Below, in pieces: positions 18,743-27,183 of a stretch of 64,000 nucleotides of DNA. Each line of letters begins with the position of its first letter. The stretch's first letter is position 1. This stretch comes from Pseudomonas silesiensis (GTDB lineage Bacteria; Pseudomonadota; Gammaproteobacteria; Pseudomonadales; Pseudomonadaceae), in assembly GCF_001661075.1 (NCBI RefSeq), contig NZ_CP014870.1, positions 1,818,501-1,882,500 of the forward strand. The letters run 5' to 3'. The position numbers were made by a program, and so were the translations under genes. Below the pieces are notes generated by a model. The model was given only the letters and a program-made list of their open reading frames with translations, had not been told where the DNA came from and did not search any database.

Positions 18743-19273
18743 ATGAAAAAGATTATCCATGGATCTGTCGTTTTTCTTCTCTGGATTGCCGGGCTTTTAA
18801 GTCGGGTTGCGTACTTTATCTTGCTCGCGTCATGGCATATTTTCTTGTTTGTGGCGAATTGTTTGATCGCAGCTGTGTGCTTGGGTGTTTACAGTATCTT
18901 GCGAAAAACAGGATTTACTTTGTCAGTAACAGAAAGACGCAACCTAATCAGGGTGTTGCGCCGCGTACCGTTGAGGAAAACTTGGCGAGAGATAAAGTGG
19001 GCAAGGCAACCTGTGTCTGCCAAGCCTTTCGCAATCAATCTTCGTGAAACAGATCCATATTGTTTTATTGGTATGAAACTGTCTGAAGTAAGCACGATAT
19101 TACGAGTTGGTGACTATGAGGAATGGGGTGGGGATCGTGGTGAAAGATATATAACGTGGAGGCGGGTGGGGTTTGAAGTTCAATGTAGTTTTTATAGTGA
19201 GGTTTGTGCTTGTTGTAGTTTCTATATTAGAAGCGAGCAGGGTGGTTTAACTGAGATTTCCAGAACGATATAG
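18743..19273 (+). CDS. Small inner-membrane protein of the T6SS island, unknown function
   Basis: A 176-residue protein with two strong N-terminal membrane segments (IHGSVVFLLWIAGLLSRVAY and LASWHIFLFVANCLIAAVCL), a basic linker and a C-terminal soluble domain with several Cys (EVCACCSFYI). The start is uncertain: ATG 18743 (MKKIIHG) lacks a good ribosome site, and a TTG at 18713 is in frame. It sits between the paralogous immunity candidates and the PAAR gene and is AT-rich. It could be another immunity protein; no family is recognised. Confidence 0.5.
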   Translation: MKKIIHGSVVFLLWIAGLLSRVAYFILLASWHIFLFVANCLIAAVCLGVYSILRKTGFTLSVTERRNLIRVLRRVPLRKTWREIKWARQPVSAKPFAINLRETDPYCFIGMKLSEVSTILRVGDYEEWGGDRGERYITWRRVGFEVQCSFYSEVCACCSFYIRSEQGGLTEISRTI

Positions 19274-19347
19274 CCATGCAGCGTGTTTCTCCTCAGAAAT
19301 AGCAGTGCATATTATAAATATTGATCATGTTTCAAAAAGGGGAAGAG

Positions 19348-19605
19348 ATGAAAGGAATTATCCGAATCGGCGACAGCACCACCAACGGCGGTGCTGTGCT
19401 ATCAGGCGCCACGGGGATGCGCTTTGGCGGTATCGGCGTGGCCCGTCAAGGTGATCCGGTCCGGTGTGGTAAACACGGTCCGACAATAATTAGCGAGGGG
19501 CATCCTACCTTTCGTAACAACGGCATCCCCATCGCCTTTCATGGGCATGTGTGCGCCTGTGGCTGTGCCTTGGTTTCGTCCTTGCCCAACGCGACGGCGA
19601 GCTGA
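19348..19605 (+). CDS. PAAR-domain T6SS tip protein
   Basis: An 85-residue stand-alone PAAR protein (MKGIIRIGDSTTNGGAVLSG, then GDPVRCGKHGPT and the C-terminal HGHVCACGCALVS). PAAR proteins cap the VgrG trimer and sharpen the spike; the His and Cys residues bind the tip metal ion. ATG 19348 is chosen because AAGGGGAAGAG lies just upstream. No toxin domain is fused to it, so it probably serves the neighbouring VgrG or the 479-residue effector. Confidence 0.93.
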   Translation: MKGIIRIGDSTTNGGAVLSGATGMRFGGIGVARQGDPVRCGKHGPTIISEGHPTFRNNGIPIAFHGHVCACGCALVSSLPNATAS

Positions 19606-19609
19606 TTTT

Positions 19610-20581
19610 ATGCCGGTCAAATTGTACGAGGTACCCCCTGAACTGACCCCGCCACCGGCCCCGCGTGCATGGCGTTGGCTGGTTTTGCTGCCGGTGTTAC
19701 TGCTGCTGAGTCTCGGGCTGACGTTGTGGTTGGGAGGTGACGCCTTGACTCAGCATCCGCGCCTGCTTTGGCAGATCGGGCTTGGGGCACCCATGGCGAT
19801 CTGGTTTTTCCTGAGCTTGATCCGTGCCTTGGTGTATCTCGGCCAATTGAGCGTGGCTGACGGCTGGAACGATGAGCGTGAAGCGGACCTGGTTCAGAAG
19901 ATGCGTCAGGGGCGTCGCTCGCAGCAAGTGCTGGCGGTGAGTTTGCATACCGCATTGCGGGAAACGGGAGCGCACGATGGCGAGGCGCAGCGGGACGCTT
20001 TGCTCGACGCGCACAAGGCCTTACGTGTCCAGGCTGCCTGGCAACCCTGTGAAGAGGGCATTCGACACAGTCGCTTGGCGGTCGAACAGGGCGGTATGCC
20101 TGAGGCGGTGCTGCGCAGGGTATTGCGGCAAGTATTAAGTGATCTCGCCCGGGTGCTGCAAGCGCTGCCCGAGGACAAGCCGCTGGCTCTGTTGCTGGAA
20201 ATGGACACCAGCGTTTCCGAGGAAAACCTCAACGGACTGTGGCAGGACGTCTGGTCCGAGTCCGGTATACGCCAGACGGTCACACGACTTGAAGGCCGCG
20301 GGCTGGCAGCGGTGGATGACTGGCTGGATCAGCGTATCCGCGAACAGACGCTGTTGCTGGTGGTGGCGTTTCAGGTTGCGCCGGCGCAAGCGGAGGATAC
20401 AGCCGAAGCGGTGGTGGGTTTGCTCTTGGGTAACCGCCTGACGCAAACCACGCTGGAGCCGCTGGCTTATCTGCATCGTCCTGAACCGGTGCGCACGCCG
20501 ACCTCTGAAGGTGTGCTCTATGCCACTCACCAAGCCCTCGACTGGGTCCCGGTGGAGGCGGCGTCGATTCGGCATGCCTAG
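19610..20581 (+). CDS. T6SS-island membrane protein, ended by an in-frame TAG
   Basis: A 323-residue product (MPVKLYEVPPELTPPPAPRA) with two N-terminal membrane segments near residues 22-42 and 55-80, then a soluble domain. The TAG at 20579-20581 is followed in the same frame by 89 further codons without a stop. The reading ASIRHA*CVGTDAQRASAIT therefore looks like one protein with a nonsense codon, perhaps from TGG (Trp). The intact protein would be about 412 residues. It starts four bases after the PAAR gene and precedes the TssM-like gene. I do not recognise the family. Confidence 0.6.
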   Translation: MPVKLYEVPPELTPPPAPRAWRWLVLLPVLLLLSLGLTLWLGGDALTQHPRLLWQIGLGAPMAIWFFLSLIRALVYLGQLSVADGWNDEREADLVQKMRQGRRSQQVLAVSLHTALRETGAHDGEAQRDALLDAHKALRVQAAWQPCEEGIRHSRLAVEQGGMPEAVLRRVLRQVLSDLARVLQALPEDKPLALLLEMDTSVSEENLNGLWQDVWSESGIRQTVTRLEGRGLAAVDDWLDQRIREQTLLLVVAFQVAPAQAEDTAEAVVGLLLGNRLTQTTLEPLAYLHRPEPVRTPTSEGVLYATHQALDWVPVEAASIRHA

Positions 20582-20848
20582 TGCGTCGGAACCGATGCCC
20601 AGCGTGCTTCGGCGATCACCACGGCGATCAGCGACGTCGGGATGCCGTTGAAGGTTGAACAGGGGTTGCACGACCTCGACGCCATTCTGGGCAATCCAGG
20701 TTGCGCGACACCCTGGGTAGCGATTGCTGCTGCAGTGGAGTCGATCCGCGACGAGGGAGAGCCACATCTCATTTTCAGTAGGGATAGCACCGCCGACGCA
20801 TGGTTGTGGTGCTCGGCCGTCATGCCCCCCTCTCCGAATCAGGAATAA
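20582..20848 (+). pseudogene. Separated C-terminal part of the preceding membrane protein
   Basis: In frame with the gene that ends at 20581. It reads GTDAQRASAITTAISDVGMP through WVAIAAAVESIRDEGEPHLI to a natural stop at 20846-20848. Base composition and codon use look coding. It has an internal ATG at 20642 but no ribosome site, so separate expression is doubtful. Confidence 0.55.
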
Positions 20849-20855
20849 ATAGCTG

Positions 20856-23800
20856 ATGCGCAATAGTCGTTCGATAGGGTTGTGGATAGCGCTCGTGGTC
20901 ATTGTGTTCGGAGTGAGCCTGTGTCTGCTGATCGGGTGGCGACCCGAGTGGCTGGGGATCCACCCGGAGACGCCAGAGCAAACGATGGGGTGGTGGGGCA
21001 CGATCAGTATGATCTTGGTAGTGTTGGCACTGGCCGGTGGTTACTTGTTGATGGGCCTGAAGATGGGGCGCGTCTCTTTTCGGCAGCAGAGAGGAGACGA
21101 CCGCGCCATTTCGGCTCCTGCGCCTGCCGCTGAAAACAAGGCGGACTCCTTTTCTGAATCGGTGCTGCGAGATCATCTCTACCGCAATCACGGTCCCTTC
21201 TGGCGCCGCAAAATCCGCCTGCTACTGGTCGTCGGCGAACCCGAACAAATCCACGCCATCGCCCCGCAACTCACTCAAAAAAACTGGGTGGAAGGCCAGG
21301 ACACCGTCCTGATCTGGGGCGGTAGTGTCCAAGGCAATGTGGAGGACGCGCCCTTCAAACAGTACCTCAGCCTCAACCGCTGGCGCGCACTCGACGGCGT
21401 GATCTGGGCCCTGAACAAAGAGCAGTCCAGCGATGCCGCCGCAATGGGCGCCGGCGTGCGCTACCTGCAAACCCTGGCCCGCCACCTGCAGTGGCAGTTG
21501 CCGCTGTACCTGTGGCAAGTTTGCGCCAGTGAGTGGCCGCAGCCCCAGCGCACAACCCAAGCGGTCGGTTGCCTGCTGCCCGCCCGCGCCACCGCCGTAG
21601 ACCTGGAAACCTCCCTGGACCAGCTGATCCTGCCCTTGCGCGAATCAGGCTGGGCGCAAATATTCGGCGACATGAAACACGACTTCCTGCTGCGCCTGTC
21701 GCGCGATCTGCAGGCCGAGGGCATTGCCCGCTGGCGCCAGGCGCTCGCGCCGCTGTTCGGCGAATTTGCCCGTGGTCTGCCGTTGCGCGGGCTGTGGTTC
21801 AGCCTGCCATTGCCCGAACACAAGGATCACGCGGCACACCATTGGCCCATCGACCCGGCCTGGCAGGGCGTGCTCGAGGACAAGTACGTGCACAGTCGCC
21901 GTTTGGGCCGACACCCCGTGCGCATCGGCTCGGCAGTGGTCATGGGCCTGGCGCTGGTGTGGGGCGCCGGCATGCTGCTGTCCTTCGCCACCCAGCGCGT
22001 GCAGATTGCCCAGGTGCAGACGTCGCTGGTCGCCTTGGAGCAGTCGCAAACGGGCGACGCCCAACTGCTGGCCCTGAACGACCTGATGCGCGAACTGGCG
22101 CGCCTGGATTACCGCGCCGAACACGGCGCGCCCTGGTACCAGCGCTTCGGCCTGAACCAGAACCAGAACCTGCTGGAAAAAATCCAACCGATCTATGTCG
22201 AAGCCAACCAGCGCCTGCTGCGCGACCCGGCCGTCGCCAACCTGAAAGCCAAACTCAACGCGCTGATCAAGCTGCCCCCGGGCAGTGCCGAACGCGCGCA
22301 ACGGGCCCGGGAGGCCTACGACCAGCTCAAGGCCTACCTGATGCTGGCGCACCCGGAAAAAACCGACGCGGCGTTCCTGACCAAGGTCCTCCAAGAAGCC
22401 GAACCCACCCGCGCCGGAATATCCCCGGGTCTCTGGCAAGGCCTGTCACCAAGCCTGTGGCAGTTCTACGCCGAGCACCTGGCGGCGCACCCCGAGTGGC
22501 GCATCGAGGCCGACCCGAAACTGGTCGCCCAGGCCCGGCAGGTGCTGCTCGGCCAACTGGGCCAGCGCAATGCCGAAACCAGCCTCTATCAACAGGTGTT
22601 AGAGGGCGCGGCCAACCACGCCCCGGCCTTGAGCCTGGCGCAAATGGTCGGCGACACCGAGGCCGGCGCGCTGTTCACCAGCAAGGCCAGCGTGCCCGGC
22701 GTGTTCACCCGCCAGGCCTGGGAAGGCCAGGTGCGCCAGGCCATCGATGCCATCGCCGAAGCACGCCGCGAGGAAATCGACTGGGTGCTCAGCGACCACC
22801 CCGCCGAGCTCGATGCCGCCCTGACCCCGGACGTGCTGCGGGCGCGCCTCACGCAACGCTACTTCGAGGACTACGCCAGCGCCTGGCTGGATTTTCTCAA
22901 CCGTCTGCGCTGGCAGCCGGCCGCTAGCCTGGGCGAGGTGATCGACCAGTTGACGCTGATGAGCGACGTGCGCCAGTCGCCGTTGATCGCACTGATGAAC
23001 ACCCTGGCCTACCAGGGTCAGGCCGGCGTGCGCGGCCAGGCGTTGGCCGAGTCGCTGATGCAGTCCGCGCAGAAACTGGTCGGCCAGGCCCCGGTGCCAG
23101 CGATCGACCAGACGTTGCAGGGCCCGAGCGGTCCGCTGGACGCCACCTTCGGCCCGTTGCTGGCGCTGCTGGGCAAAGACGCTGAAGGTGGCGACAGCGA
23201 CCGCTTGAGCCTGCAAGCCTTCCTCAACCGCGTCACCCGGGTGCGCCTGAAACTGCAGCAAGTGCACAACGCGCCCGATCCGCAGGCCATGACCCAGGCC
23301 CTGGCGCAAAGCGTGTTCCAGGGCAAGAACGTCGAACTCACCGACACCCAGGCCTACGGCAGCCTGCTCGCCGCCAGCCTCGGCGCCGAGTGGGGCCAGG
23401 TGGGCGAAACGCTGTTGGTGCAGCCGCTGGACCAGGCCTGGCAACGGGTGCTGCAACCCTCGGCGGCGGGCCTCAACCGCCAGTGGCAGCGCGCAATCGT
23501 CAGCGACTGGCACAGCGCCTTTGCCGGCCGTTTCCCCTTCGCCGCCACCAGCAGCGACGCCTCCTTGCCGATGCTGGGGCAGATGATCCGCGCCGATTCC
23601 GGGCGCATCGACCAGTTCCTGCAGCAGCAACTGGGCGGCGTATTGCGCCGGGAAGGCAGCCGCTGGGTCGCCGATCCGCGGCACAGCCAGGGCTTGCGGT
23701 TCAACCCGCAATTTCTCAGTGCCATCAACCAGCTCAGCCACCTGGCCGACGTGCTCTACACCGACGGCGGCATGGGCCTGAGTTTCGAACTGCGCGGCAA

Positions 23801-24221
23801 AGCGGTGCGCGACGTGGTGCAAACCACCTTCGTGCTCAATGGCGAGAAACACGAATACTTCAACCAGAAGGAAAGCTGGCAGCGCTTCAGCTGGCCCGGC
23901 TTCAGCAGCCACCCGGGCACCAGTTTGACCTGGACCAGCGTGCAGGCCAGTGAACGGCTGTTCGGTGATTATGAAGGCACCTGGGGCTTGATCCGCCTGC
24001 TGGAAAAAGCCCGGCTCACCCCGCTGAACGACAGCGACAGCCTGCATCGCCTGCAGCTCAAGGCCCCGGACGGCCTGGAACTGACCTGGAACCTGCGCAC
24101 GGAACTGGGGGCGGGGCCGTTGGCGTTGCTGAAGTTGCGGGGGTTCACCTTGCCCCAGCAGATTTTTCTCAGTGAAAACGATGAGGCGGTGCTCAAGGGG
24201 CAAAAGAGGAGGAGCAAATGA
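20856..24221 (+). CDS. TssM/IcmF-like T6SS membrane protein lacking a Walker A motif
   Basis: An 1121-residue IcmF-family protein. Two membrane segments lie near residues 8-28 and 45-68 and a third near 365-385, the TssM pattern. A cytosolic NTPase-like domain lies between them, but its loop region reads LLLVVGEPEQIHAIAPQL and has no GxxxxGK(S/T). The C-terminal periplasmic part ends in the beta domain typical of TssM (LTWTSVQASERLFGDYEGTW). It lies far from any visible tssJKL genes, inside a vgrG island, so it is more likely an accessory paralogue than the core component. Start ATG 20856 follows AGGAATAA. Confidence 0.85.
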   Translation: MRNSRSIGLWIALVVIVFGVSLCLLIGWRPEWLGIHPETPEQTMGWWGTISMILVVLALAGGYLLMGLKMGRVSFRQQRGDDRAISAPAPAAENKADSFSESVLRDHLYRNHGPFWRRKIRLLLVVGEPEQIHAIAPQLTQKNWVEGQDTVLIWGGSVQGNVEDAPFKQYLSLNRWRALDGVIWALNKEQSSDAAAMGAGVRYLQTLARHLQWQLPLYLWQVCASEWPQPQRTTQAVGCLLPARATAVDLETSLDQLILPLRESGWAQIFGDMKHDFLLRLSRDLQAEGIARWRQALAPLFGEFARGLPLRGLWFSLPLPEHKDHAAHHWPIDPAWQGVLEDKYVHSRRLGRHPVRIGSAVVMGLALVWGAGMLLSFATQRVQIAQVQTSLVALEQSQTGDAQLLALNDLMRELARLDYRAEHGAPWYQRFGLNQNQNLLEKIQPIYVEANQRLLRDPAVANLKAKLNALIKLPPGSAERAQRAREAYDQLKAYLMLAHPEKTDAAFLTKVLQEAEPTRAGISPGLWQGLSPSLWQFYAEHLAAHPEWRIEADPKLVAQARQVLLGQLGQRNAETSLYQQVLEGAANHAPALSLAQMVGDTEAGALFTSKASVPGVFTRQAWEGQVRQAIDAIAEARREEIDWVLSDHPAELDAALTPDVLRARLTQRYFEDYASAWLDFLNRLRWQPAASLGEVIDQLTLMSDVRQSPLIALMNTLAYQGQAGVRGQALAESLMQSAQKLVGQAPVPAIDQTLQGPSGPLDATFGPLLALLGKDAEGGDSDRLSLQAFLNRVTRVRLKLQQVHNAPDPQAMTQALAQSVFQGKNVELTDTQAYGSLLAASLGAEWGQVGETLLVQPLDQAWQRVLQPSAAGLNRQWQRAIVSDWHSAFAGRFPFAATSSDASLPMLGQMIRADSGRIDQFLQQQLGGVLRREGSRWVADPRHSQGLRFNPQFLSAINQLSHLADVLYTDGGMGLSFELRGKAVRDVVQTTFVLNGEKHEYFNQKESWQRFSWPGFSSHPGTSLTWTSVQASERLFGDYEGTWGLIRLLEKARLTPLNDSDSLHRLQLKAPDGLELTWNLRTELGAGPLALLKLRGFTLPQQIFLSENDEAVLKGQKRRSK

Positions 24222-24283
24222 ATGTCCGCCAGAAAACCTGCAAGTCGCCGCGAAGTATGAGTGCTGAGCGCTGAGTTGAAATG

Positions 24284-24316
24284 AAAAATGCCCGTGTCGT
24301 GAGATGCAGGCATTTT
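24284..24316 (+). terminator. Terminator-like hairpin closing the first T6SS cluster
   Basis: GAAAAATGCC and GGCATTTTC form the stem around a 17-base loop, 60 bases after the TssM-like gene. A related hairpin closes the second cluster at 31806. Confidence 0.6.
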
Positions 24317-24324
24317 CTCGCTCA

Positions 24325-26170
24325 CGTTGAAAACCGACACTTCCTACGCACTCATCAGAACCGTCTTATTTCCAACTAAGTCAACTTCACCAAAGCTTCC
24401 AACCCCCAGGACCAGGGCGGAAGCAAAGCCCTTCCTCTCGTCAACATTCAGACCAGGAAGGCCTGATCATGCCCAACCCCATACGTACCTTCTTCGACCA
24501 CAGCCGGCACAAACTCAGCGTCCACAAATTCGACGCCACCCTCGACGTCCTGGCCTTCCACGGCGAAGAACAACTCAGCCAGCCCTTCCACTACGTCATC
24601 GAATTCACCTGCACCGAGCAGGACATCGCCGCCGACCAGCTGCTCAACCGCGACGCCCGCTTCAGCCTGCACGCCCCACCGCGCAAGCCCACCTTCCTGA
24701 CCCGGGACCTCCCAATCAAACCGCTGCGCACCCTGCACGGCGTGGTCACCGGCTTCAAACGCCTGTCCGGCTCCGTCGACGAAGCCCGCTACGAAATCAC
24801 CCTGCAATCGCGCCTGGCCTTGCTCGCCCGCGGCCAGCAATTCCGCCTCTATCAACACCAGTCCGTGCCGGAAATCGTCGAACACATCCTGCGCAGCCGC
24901 CACGATTTTCGCGGCGAGGATTTTTTCTTCAAGCTCACCCGCAAGTACCCCAGGCGCCTGCAAGTCATGCAATACGGCGAAAGCGACCTGGCCTTCATCG
25001 CCCGCCTGCTGGCCGAAGTCGGCATCTGGTACCGCTTCACCAGCGACGAACGCCTGCACCTCGACGTCGTCGAATTCCACGACGACCAGCTGCATTACCA
25101 GTCCGGCATCGAGCTGCCTTGCCACTCGCCGGCCGGCCTGAGCAGCAGCGAGCAGGACGGCGTCTGGGCCTTGCAAACCCAACACCAGGTGGTGGAACGC
25201 CAGGTCAATATCCGCACCTACCAGCACCGCGACGCCTACGCCCACCTGGACGGCGAGATCGACCACACCCGCGGCGCGACCACCACCTACGGCGAGGCCT
25301 ACCACTACGCCGAACCCTACACCGCCCTCGGCGACCGCTATCAATTCTACGAAGACCTGCCACCGGAAACCGGCTACTTCTACGCCCGCCTGCAACACGA
25401 ACGTTACCTCAACGACCAGACCCGCCTCAGCGGCACCAGCAGCAGCGCCACCCTGGCCCCGGGCCAGGTGCTGAAAATCACCGGCGGCGCGCCCCAGGCC
25501 TTCGCCCGCGGCACGGTCATCACCCACCTCAGCACCCGCGCCGCCCGCGACGCCAGCTTCGAAGCCCGGTTCCAGGCCATCCCCTATTCGGAAAGCGTGT
25601 GCTTCCGCCCACCGCTGCAGCCCAAACCGCAAATCGCCGGCACCCTCCCGGCCCGGGTCAGCAACCCGCAAAAACACGACCCCTACGCCGAAATCGACGT
25701 TGAAGGGCGCTACTGCGTGCAGTTCCTGTTCGACCGCGACACCTGGAAACCCGGCGAGGAAAGCATGTGGCTGCGCCTGGCCCGGCCCTACGCCGGCGAC
25801 ACCCACGGCCTGCATTTGCCGCTGATCGCCGGCACCGAAGTCGCGGTGGCCTTCGAGCAGGGCGACCCGGACCGCCCCTACATCGCCCACGCCCTGCACG
25901 ACAGCGAGCACCGCGACCACGTGACCCTGCGCGCACGCAATTACAAACGCAACGTGCTGCGCACGCCGGCCAACAACAAGCTGCGGATGGAGGACACAAG
26001 GGGGAAAGAGCACGTCAAGCTGAGTACCGAGCACAGTGGCAAGAGCCAGCTGAATCTGGGGCATCTGGTCGATGCCGAGCAGCAGCGGCGGGGTGAAGGG
26101 TTTGAGTTGCGCACCGATGGGTGGGGGGCGATTCGGGCGGGGAAGGGGCTGTTTATCAGTGCCGATGAAC
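24325..26170 (+). repeat. Duplicated vgrG segment, copy B
   Basis: Partner of 11056-12901. It includes the same 144-bp leader and ribosome site AGGAAGG. Only a handful of amino acid differences (for example HNFD/HKFD, FTGDE/FTSDE, CVHFLF/CVQFLF) distinguish the encoded regions. Confidence 0.92.
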
Positions 26171-27183
26171 AGGCCAAGGCCGAGGGGCCGGTCCTGGAAA
26201 TGAGCGCGGCCATCGGCCGCCTGCAACAGGCGGGGGAGCAACTGCAACACCTCTCCGTCGATGCCCAGGCCGCCAACGCAGATCCCGCCGACGTAACCGC
26301 GCAACTGAACCTGCTCCAGCAAGACCTTGAGCAACTCAAGTCGTCCGTGCTGCTGCTCAGCGCCCCCCAAGGCATCGCCCTCACCAGCGGCAAACACCTG
26401 CAATTGGCGGCGCAAAACAACCTGATGCTCAACGCCGGCGGCGAAGCCGACCTCAGCGTGGTCAAGCGCCTGTTCATCGGCGTGGGGCGGGGGCTCAGCC
26501 TGTTCGTGCGCAAGCTGGGCATCAAGCTGATCGCCAACCACGGGCCAGTAAGCGTGCAAGCGCAAAACGACACGCTCGAGGTGATGGCACGCCACGGCCT
26601 GGCGATCACCAGTACCGAAGACGAAATCCACATCACCGCCAAGAAGAAAATCACCCTCAACGCCGGCGGCAGCTACATCACCCTGGATGCGTACAGCATC
26701 GAATCGGGCACGGCGGGTGATTACAACGTCAAGTCGGCGGATTTCAATTACAGCGGCCCCGCCAGCATGAAGGCGACGCATCCGGAATATCCGCAAAGCC
26801 TGGCCAAACAGATTTTGCGCCTAAGCGTCCCGCAAGCCCCCAACGCTCCCGACCAAGGCTGGGCGGGAATGCCCTACACGCTATACGCCGACAACGCTTT
26901 GCTCCAGCGAGGCGTGCTGGACAAGACCGGTCAGCTATCGATCGAGCATCAAGTCGTGACCCGCGGTTACCGCCTGGACCTGGCCAACGGTCTGCGGTTC
27001 CAGATCCCGGTTCCCACCGACTACCGCAACGCCGAGCAAGCGCATCTGGCCAACAAAGGCCTGCAAAACCACCCCTCGCAAACCGACCCCGAGGTGAGCC
27101 AACCCACCTCGCACACGGACCACCGCGCGCTGTACGCGGCGGTGTTGGAAGGCATCACTGACCAGGAAGGGAAAACACAATGA
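24469..27183 (+). CDS. vgrG: T6SS spike protein VgrG serving the phospholipase effector
   Basis: A 904-residue VgrG. Its first 560 residues are nearly identical to the VgrG at 11200, covering the gp27-like barrel and OB fold. The DUF2345 region (about 590-760) is similar but divergent. A short C-terminal extension (MPYTLYADNALLQRGVLDKT, then VTRGYRLDLANG) resembles a single transthyretin-like repeat, which in other VgrGs forms the cargo-docking site. No enzymatic domain is visible. The stop overlaps the ATG of the phospholipase gene by four bases, so spike and effector are co-translated. Confidence 0.95.
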   Translation: MPNPIRTFFDHSRHKLSVHKFDATLDVLAFHGEEQLSQPFHYVIEFTCTEQDIAADQLLNRDARFSLHAPPRKPTFLTRDLPIKPLRTLHGVVTGFKRLSGSVDEARYEITLQSRLALLARGQQFRLYQHQSVPEIVEHILRSRHDFRGEDFFFKLTRKYPRRLQVMQYGESDLAFIARLLAEVGIWYRFTSDERLHLDVVEFHDDQLHYQSGIELPCHSPAGLSSSEQDGVWALQTQHQVVERQVNIRTYQHRDAYAHLDGEIDHTRGATTTYGEAYHYAEPYTALGDRYQFYEDLPPETGYFYARLQHERYLNDQTRLSGTSSSATLAPGQVLKITGGAPQAFARGTVITHLSTRAARDASFEARFQAIPYSESVCFRPPLQPKPQIAGTLPARVSNPQKHDPYAEIDVEGRYCVQFLFDRDTWKPGEESMWLRLARPYAGDTHGLHLPLIAGTEVAVAFEQGDPDRPYIAHALHDSEHRDHVTLRARNYKRNVLRTPANNKLRMEDTRGKEHVKLSTEHSGKSQLNLGHLVDAEQQRRGEGFELRTDGWGAIRAGKGLFISADEQAKAEGPVLEMSAAIGRLQQAGEQLQHLSVDAQAANADPADVTAQLNLLQQDLEQLKSSVLLLSAPQGIALTSGKHLQLAAQNNLMLNAGGEADLSVVKRLFIGVGRGLSLFVRKLGIKLIANHGPVSVQAQNDTLEVMARHGLAITSTEDEIHITAKKKITLNAGGSYITLDAYSIESGTAGDYNVKSADFNYSGPASMKATHPEYPQSLAKQILRLSVPQAPNAPDQGWAGMPYTLYADNALLQRGVLDKTGQLSIEHQVVTRGYRLDLANGLRFQIPVPTDYRNAEQAHLANKGLQNHPSQTDPEVSQPTSHTDHRALYAAVLEGITDQEGKTQ

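Noticed and set aside
22599..24203. 534-codon minus-strand open frame opposite the TssM-like gene
   Set aside because: It is a shadow of a clearly protein-like forward gene; no start site or motif supports it.
24448..26796. 782-codon minus-strand open frame opposite the second vgrG (and a 590-codon one at 11179-12951)
   Set aside because: Both lie opposite the duplicated vgrG region and share its identity. They are rich in Val, Ala, Gly and Asp with no domain pattern, as expected for a reverse-strand shadow.
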